Positions 61,179 to 64,000 of a DNA stretch of 64,000 bases are shown here, piece after piece (the first letter of the stretch is position 1; every line of letters begins with the position of its first letter). The translations under genes and the position numbers were made by a program. Below the pieces are notes generated by a model. The model was not told the DNA's origin, searched no databases, and saw only the letters and a program-made list of their open reading frames with translations. This DNA is from DATJGS01 sp035494735. Its GTDB lineage: Bacteria > Eisenbacteria > RBG-16-71-46. The stretch lies in assembly GCA_035494735.1 (NCBI GenBank), contig DATJGS010000019.1, forward strand, positions 62,001-126,000, in the 5' to 3' direction.

Positions 61179-63962
61179 TCAGTGCATGCGCACGACCGCG
61201 CGGCGCCACGCGCGGCCGTCGATCTCGAGGCGCACGAAATAGACGCCGGGCGCGGCCGGGCGTCCGCCATCCGTGTCACCGCTCCAGGTCGCACTGTGCG
61301 CGCCGGCGGCCATCGGTCCACGGGCGACGAGGTCACGCGTTCGGCGTCCGAGCACGTCGTAGACGGCCACCTCGACGACGCCGGGCCGCGCGAGCGCGAA
61401 GTCGATCGCGGTCGAAACGCGGAACGGATTCGGCCGCACCGCACGCAGTCCGATCGGGGCGGGCGGCGCCCCGAGCACGGACACGCTCGGGTGCGACGCC
61501 GGGTCGCCCGGGTCCGTGCCGGCCGCCAGTTCGTCGCCGTCCAGGAACCCGTCGCGGTCGCGGTCGATGCCCATGCGCGTGCCGCTGCCCGCCGGCACGC
61601 CGGTGATCGTCACCTGGTGTCCCGCCGACGCGAGCGCGATCAGCGTGGCGCGCGCCAGCGGGGCGTCGGTCGCAACGTCCGACTTCCACGCGCCGCCCTG
61701 ATACAACCAGCCGCGCGGCGTCACGCCGACCCGACCCTTCGCGATCAGGTCGCAGTGGCCGCCGTTGGCCTGGGCGACCAGCGTGTCGAGCCGCGCGTTC
61801 AGCGTCGCGTCGCCGTTGTTGCCGCCGTCGAACGTGATCTGGCAGCCGACGGCCGGCGCGAGGCCCGTGTCGAAGTCGAGCAGGAAGCGCTCGACGTCGC
61901 GGCGGTTCGCGTCGGCGACGGACGCCGGGCTGCCGAAGTTGAAGCCGGGGAACTTGAGGAAGTCGAACAGATTGTCGATCGAGCCGTCGTGCGTGTAGCC
62001 GAAGCCGCGCTTGTTGACGACGCCGATCGTGTCCTTGAATCCGCTCTTCTTGTAGAGGTTGCGCAGCTGCGGGACCTTCATGTCCTGCGATTCCTGCAGC
62101 GCGAAGTGGTCGATGACCTGGCCGTTGGTGCCGGTCGGCAGCGCGTGGCAGTCGACGCAGCGCAGCGGCCCGTCGACCGCCGTATTCATGAAAAACGTCT
62201 GACCGCGCAGGGCGCTCGGCTGGTCGGCGGGCGCGTCGGGCATGGTCCGGTCCAGGTTTTCGTTCGGGTTGGGCGGATAGACGAGCGGCAGCACGAAATC
62301 CGCGAACGCGCTCATCTCGCTGTCGGGAAGCTGCGCCGCGCGTCCCATCAGACTCACGAACGCGGGGTTGAACGCGCCGAGATCCGCGCGATCGCCGCGC
62401 CAGTGGAAGAGCCCGGTGTTCGGCAGCCCGCGCAGACTCTGCGTGACCATCGGGCCCTTCATCGGGTGATAGCCCTGGAGCAGCGGATCGGTCTGGTTCG
62501 GCGGCGCCGGCGCCATCGTGCCCAGCGGATTGCCCAGTTCCCACGCCAGGTTGTCCATGTCGCCGAACAGGTGGCAGCTCGCGCACGCCTGGTCGCCGTG
62601 GCCCGACGTGAAGCCGCCGTAGAAGAACTTCCGGCCGTTCACGATCGCGTCGGGTGTGGGGTCGAAGCCGATCGGCACGACGGCGAGGCTCGCGAAGTTC
62701 GCCGTCGACAGCACCTGGAGCTGGTTGTGGAAGCGCCCGATGACGTACAGCCGCGCGCGCGCCGGATCCGCGACGACGCCGGTCGGGCCCGCGACTGTCC
62801 GGACGCGCGCGAGCGGCGTGCCGCTCGTGTTGAAGACGCCGAGCTTGTCGCTCGCGAGTGACGTCACGTAGAGGCGCTGCGCGTCCGGCGACCAGCACAC
62901 GCCGGTTGGCAGACCGAGCGACGAATCGGTCTCGGACGCAGGACCGGGCGACACGGCGTAGTTGATGTGCGGGTTGAGCTGCACCTCGGTTCGCGCGCCG
63001 GTGAAATGCGAGATGATGGCGAGGCGCTGCTCCGTGAAGTGACCGCGCAGGTTCGGCTCGAGGCGCTGCTCGAGGATCGAATACGTGCCGGTGACCGCGA
63101 CCGCGCTGTCGAGCGGGCTCGCGGCCGCGCCCAGCATGATCGTGGCGATGTCGCCGCGCAGCCCGAGCACCGTGTTCGTGCCGGTGCCGACGTACACGAC
63201 CTCATTGAGCGGCACCTGGTAGCGGATCTTGGAATTCCACAGGTGACCGGCCTGGTCGATCCATCCGCCGCTGCTGCGCTTGACGACGAGCCCGGTCTTG
63301 GGCGCGGCCGGCAGCGTCGGATCCTGCGCGGGGACGGGCGGCGGCAGTGAGTCGCCGGCCTCGGCCGCCGACAGCGCGGTCGATTGCGCGCTCGAGTGGA
63401 ACACGTCGACGACGACCTGCGAGCCGTTGAAGTTGCGCGCGAGCGCACGCGGCATGCGGCCGGGGATCGGGATCACGACCGGCGCGGCGGCGAGATTCGC
63501 CGGGTCGTAGACCTTGACCGCGTCCTCCTGCGACACGCTGACGTACGCCTTGTTCGCCGCGCCCGCGAACACGACGTCACTCGGCTCGTCGCCCACGTGC
63601 AGCGTCGCGACGGTGTGCGACAGCGCCAGGTCGACGATGCTCACGTCGTCCGAGAGATTGTTGACGACCCACGCCTCGCCGTTCGTGCGCGCGGCGACCG
63701 AAACCGGCTCCAGGCCGACGGGGATTTCCGCGATGCGCACGGGCGTCGCGCCCGTGACGTCGAACACGGAGAGCCGGTTGTCCGGGGTGTTCACGACGAG
63801 CAGCTTCGTGCCGTCGGGCGTGAGCGCGGCGGGATGCACGTGGCTGGTTTCGAAGTGCACGAAGTCGGGGTTCAGCGCGACGTGCGAGACGAGGTTCGCC
63901 GGCGCGGCCACGAGGCCGAGACCGAGTGCGAGCAGCGCGAGCGTGGGGGCCAGTCGGCGCAA
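61179..63962 (-). CDS. secreted beta-propeller / di-haem cytochrome c protein with sorting domain
   Basis: 927 residues from TTG 63962 (GAGG five bases upstream, signal peptide RRLAPTLALLALGLGLVAAPAN); the frame stays open to the window edge, so an off-window start cannot be excluded. Residues about 40-470 form a YncE-like seven-bladed propeller (ALTPDGTKLLVVNTPDNRLSVFDV, VGLEPVSVAARTNGEAWVVNN). A cytochrome peroxidase (MauG/CCP)-like part follows with two haem sites, CASCH and CVDCH (about 488-492 and 608-612). A calcium-type DRDRDGFLDGDEL and a FlgD-like module (VRPNPFRVSTAIDFAL, VAVYDVLGRRTRDLV, PGVYFVRLEI) end it. It may be an extracellular electron-transfer or oxidising enzyme; substrate unknown. 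Confidence 0.82.
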   Translation of the reverse strand: MRRLAPTLALLALGLGLVAAPANLVSHVALNPDFVHFETSHVHPAALTPDGTKLLVVNTPDNRLSVFDVTGATPVRIAEIPVGLEPVSVAARTNGEAWVVNNLSDDVSIVDLALSHTVATLHVGDEPSDVVFAGAANKAYVSVSQEDAVKVYDPANLAAAPVVIPIPGRMPRALARNFNGSQVVVDVFHSSAQSTALSAAEAGDSLPPPVPAQDPTLPAAPKTGLVVKRSSGGWIDQAGHLWNSKIRYQVPLNEVVYVGTGTNTVLGLRGDIATIMLGAAASPLDSAVAVTGTYSILEQRLEPNLRGHFTEQRLAIISHFTGARTEVQLNPHINYAVSPGPASETDSSLGLPTGVCWSPDAQRLYVTSLASDKLGVFNTSGTPLARVRTVAGPTGVVADPARARLYVIGRFHNQLQVLSTANFASLAVVPIGFDPTPDAIVNGRKFFYGGFTSGHGDQACASCHLFGDMDNLAWELGNPLGTMAPAPPNQTDPLLQGYHPMKGPMVTQSLRGLPNTGLFHWRGDRADLGAFNPAFVSLMGRAAQLPDSEMSAFADFVLPLVYPPNPNENLDRTMPDAPADQPSALRGQTFFMNTAVDGPLRCVDCHALPTGTNGQVIDHFALQESQDMKVPQLRNLYKKSGFKDTIGVVNKRGFGYTHDGSIDNLFDFLKFPGFNFGSPASVADANRRDVERFLLDFDTGLAPAVGCQITFDGGNNGDATLNARLDTLVAQANGGHCDLIAKGRVGVTPRGWLYQGGAWKSDVATDAPLARATLIALASAGHQVTITGVPAGSGTRMGIDRDRDGFLDGDELAAGTDPGDPASHPSVSVLGAPPAPIGLRAVRPNPFRVSTAIDFALARPGVVEVAVYDVLGRRTRDLVARGPMAAGAHSATWSGDTDGGRPAAPGVYFVRLEIDGRAWRRAVVRMH

Positions 63963-64000
63963 GGCAACCTCGACGTCGTGGGGTGCGGGATCGTGGAGTT

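Overview
The window is 64 kb of very GC-rich DNA (judged by eye, not computed) carrying densely packed, largely co-directional bacterial genes. Repeated marks are FlgD-like or T9SS-like C-terminal sorting modules (NPF/NPA...GRxV...PGxYFxRL) on exported proteins, two PorV/PorQ-type outer-membrane proteins, an ExbB-ExbD-ExbD-TonB set, a TonB-dependent receptor with a carboxypeptidase-regulatory plug, and a TPR-CHAT lipoprotein. Together these suggest a diderm of the FCB/Eisenbacteria/Gemmatimonadota neighbourhood, most like Candidatus Eisenbacteria. This placement is an inference; no rRNA gene is present to test it. No tRNA, rRNA, CRISPR array, insertion sequence or integrase was recognised.

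Layout. 0.2-4 kb: a secreted beta-propeller protein and a convergent copper P-type ATPase. 4.1-8.5 kb: a leftward triad of ECF-like sigma factor, double zinc-finger membrane anti-sigma factor and TPR-CHAT (caspase-like) lipoprotein. 8.6-11.3 kb: a rightward, overlapping set of LuxI-like acyltransferase, membrane isoprenylcysteine-methyltransferase-like protein and an unrecognised polytopic membrane protein, preceded by a CRP/FNR-like palindrome. 11.3-22.5 kb: a leftward envelope operon (giant Ig-repeat protein, PorV-like protein, 1045-residue TPR protein, ExbB, two ExbD, TonB, exported FlgD-like protein) closed by a strong hairpin. 23-26.5 kb: NADP-isocitrate dehydrogenase, a 45-residue ORF and a methyltransferase, plus an ArsR regulator coupled to an SRPBCC-NTF2 protein with a palindromic operator. 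26.7-29.7 kb: a three-gene proton-translocating transhydrogenase. 29.7-30.4 kb: a gene-free stretch with inverted repeats and hairpins.

30.4-56.7 kb looks like a glycan-use region. A rightward GH94 phosphorylase meets a leftward block of about 20 kb: exported protein, twin-CBM9 surface protein, TonB-dependent receptor, giant surface protein, PorV-like protein, a PF10091/GH144-type glucanase with sorting domain, a LacI regulator, a second GH144-type enzyme, an ABC sugar-binding protein with two permeases (no ATPase), and a discoidin/alpha-alpha-barrel glycosidase. A divergent GH1 beta-glucosidase and a 6-phosphofructokinase with pyrophosphate-type residues follow. A coherent reading is surface capture and cleavage of a beta-glucan (possibly beta-1,2-glucan), import by TonB and ABC systems, phosphorolysis or hydrolysis, and entry to glycolysis.

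57-64 kb is leftward: a long di-haem beta-propeller protein, an unrecognised 230-residue protein, a VOC-fold protein, and a dihydropyrimidinase overlapping a PreT-type Fe-S flavoprotein (reductive pyrimidine catabolism) with no PreA beside it. Many neighbouring genes share four-base ATGA or GTGA overlaps, so translational coupling is the norm here.
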